Source: Desulfobacteraceae bacterium
GTDB lineage: Bacteria > Desulfobacterota > Desulfobacteria > Desulfobacterales > Desulfobacteraceae
DNA: 5,833 nt
Assembly: GCA_024225895.1 (NCBI GenBank)
Contig: JAAEMC010000235.1
Location: forward strand, 1 to 5,833
Direction: 5' to 3'
Position 1 is the first letter of the stretch. Every line of letters starts with the position of its first letter. The position numbers and the translations under genes were made by a program. The notes beneath the pieces were generated by a model that saw only the letters and a program-made list of their open reading frames with translations, was not told the DNA's origin and searched no databases. This document shows, one piece after another, positions 5,245 through 5,833 of the stretch.

Positions 5245-5833
5245 TAAATTTTTACTTGTTTATGCAAATGCGCATCTACATATCTGGCAAGAATCTCCGC
5301 AGTTGCTCTGGGGGGACGGATTTCGAGATAATGATCTATGATTGCATGGGCACATTCATGCGCAAGCATGCCCGCATATATATCCTGCGCATTAACATAA
5401 ATCGTGTTGAATTCAAATATATACCAGGCACGCAGATTTTTTCGTTTTTTATAGATTTTATAATACTCATTGTGTAAGGCGGATTGATTAGGAAAAATTT
5501 TTATGGTTATTTTTATAGGCCTTCGCATATCGAGGATAAGCTGAACCTTCTCAATCAATTCGTCCAGCTTGGATGCCAATCTATGTTTAAGCCCTTTGTC
5601 CGATTGGCTGCCTTTTTGAAATTTTGAAAAATTATTACCAAAATTGGAAAAAATGATTTGCCTGTTAAGGTCTTTTAGATTTTCATATTTTTGGTATTTA
5701 AGTTTTAAATATTTTGTTTCAAAAACAGACCATTGCTCTGCATGGGAACTGGCATGCAAAAGAGTAAAAAGGCAAATGCCTAACAGTATTTGGCCAAAGA
5801 CCCGTTTTATGGGAAATAGTATCTTTGTATTCA
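5241..5833 (-). CDS. Secreted gluzincin-like zinc metallopeptidase (HECAH), start codon at the window edge
   Basis: Read to the window edge, the frame begins with the last two bases (TG) of a codon followed by NTKILFPIKRVFGQ, so the natural ATG probably has its first base at 5834. The full protein would be 197 residues: a basic N-terminus, a hydrophobic core (about 15-26), and a cleavage site after A32 (ASSHA). A TTG at 5759 is also possible but would remove the signal peptide. Near the C-terminus, LAHECAHAIIDHY carries a zinc-binding HExxH (H159, E160, H163), and E180 in TAEILARY lies 17 residues later, where gluzincins have their third ligand. The order 'n-IyV-LAHExxH-PP-E-lA-Y' resembles the peptidase-MA-like group. 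The middle (about 33-110) is Lys-rich without recognisable motifs. The substrate is unknown; location suggests the cell envelope. It sits 60 bp upstream of the phosphatase gene, with a promoter between them. Confidence 0.72.
   Translation of the reverse strand, partial: NTKILFPIKRVFGQILLGICLFTLLHASSHAEQWSVFETKYLKLKYQKYENLKDLNRQIIFSNFGNNFSKFQKGSQSDKGLKHRLASKLDELIEKVQLILDMRRPIKITIKIFPNQSALHNEYYKIYKKRKNLRAWYIFEFNTIYVNAQDIYAGMLAHECAHAIIDHYLEIRPPRATAEILARYVDAHLHKQVKIY

Noticed and set aside
5166..5477. 103-codon plus-strand frame
   Set aside because: It runs opposite the metallopeptidase and across the promoter, and has no motif. The minus strand carries the HExxH gene.
5241..5759. TTG at 5759 as start of the metallopeptidase
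   Set aside because: The frame continues upstream with a textbook signal peptide to a likely ATG with its first base at 5834.

Overview
This window is an AT-rich stretch of a bacterial exopolysaccharide (EPS) secretion locus. All clearly coding genes lie on the minus strand and read from the right edge to the left. The protein types suggest a Gram-negative organism with an outer membrane: a PHP-type tyrosine phosphatase, a BBP2-like beta-barrel, a Wza-like exporter without a lipobox, and a GumC/Wzz-like chain-length protein. The AT-rich codons and this gene set would fit a Desulfobacterota (deltaproteobacterial) genome. That placement is inference.

Layout in transcription order. (1) 5833-5241: secreted or periplasmic gluzincin-like metallopeptidase (HECAH motif). 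Its ATG appears to straddle the right window edge. (2) A good sigma70-type promoter (TTGACA-16-TATAAA) overlaps the stop codon of gene 1 and drives the rest. (3) 5180-4434: CpsB/CapC/YwqE-type phosphatase. (4) 4425-3682: unnamed secreted Ala-rich protein with a regular 15-residue repeat and a Pro/Glu-rich tail. (5) 3640-2435: outer-membrane beta-barrel. (6) 2340-1423: polysaccharide export (OPX/Wza-like) protein with two SLBB domains. (7) 1405-140: Wzz/GNVR chain-length protein (PCP), apparently cut short before its second membrane segment. (8) 1-139: two hairpins and a possible C-terminus of a convergent plus-strand gene.

How the parts fit. The PCP normally spans the inner membrane and periplasm and contacts the OPX protein, which hands polymer to an outer-membrane exit. 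This OPX has no lipobox and no C-terminal helix, so the adjacent beta-barrel is a plausible exit pore, as in the Myxococcus Wzp/OPX pairs. The CpsB-type phosphatase implies a BY-type tyrosine kinase partner. No kinase is present here, and the PCP that might have carried one ends abruptly at a pair of hairpins, so the locus may have been disrupted at its left end. The repeat protein and the metallopeptidase are the least understood parts.
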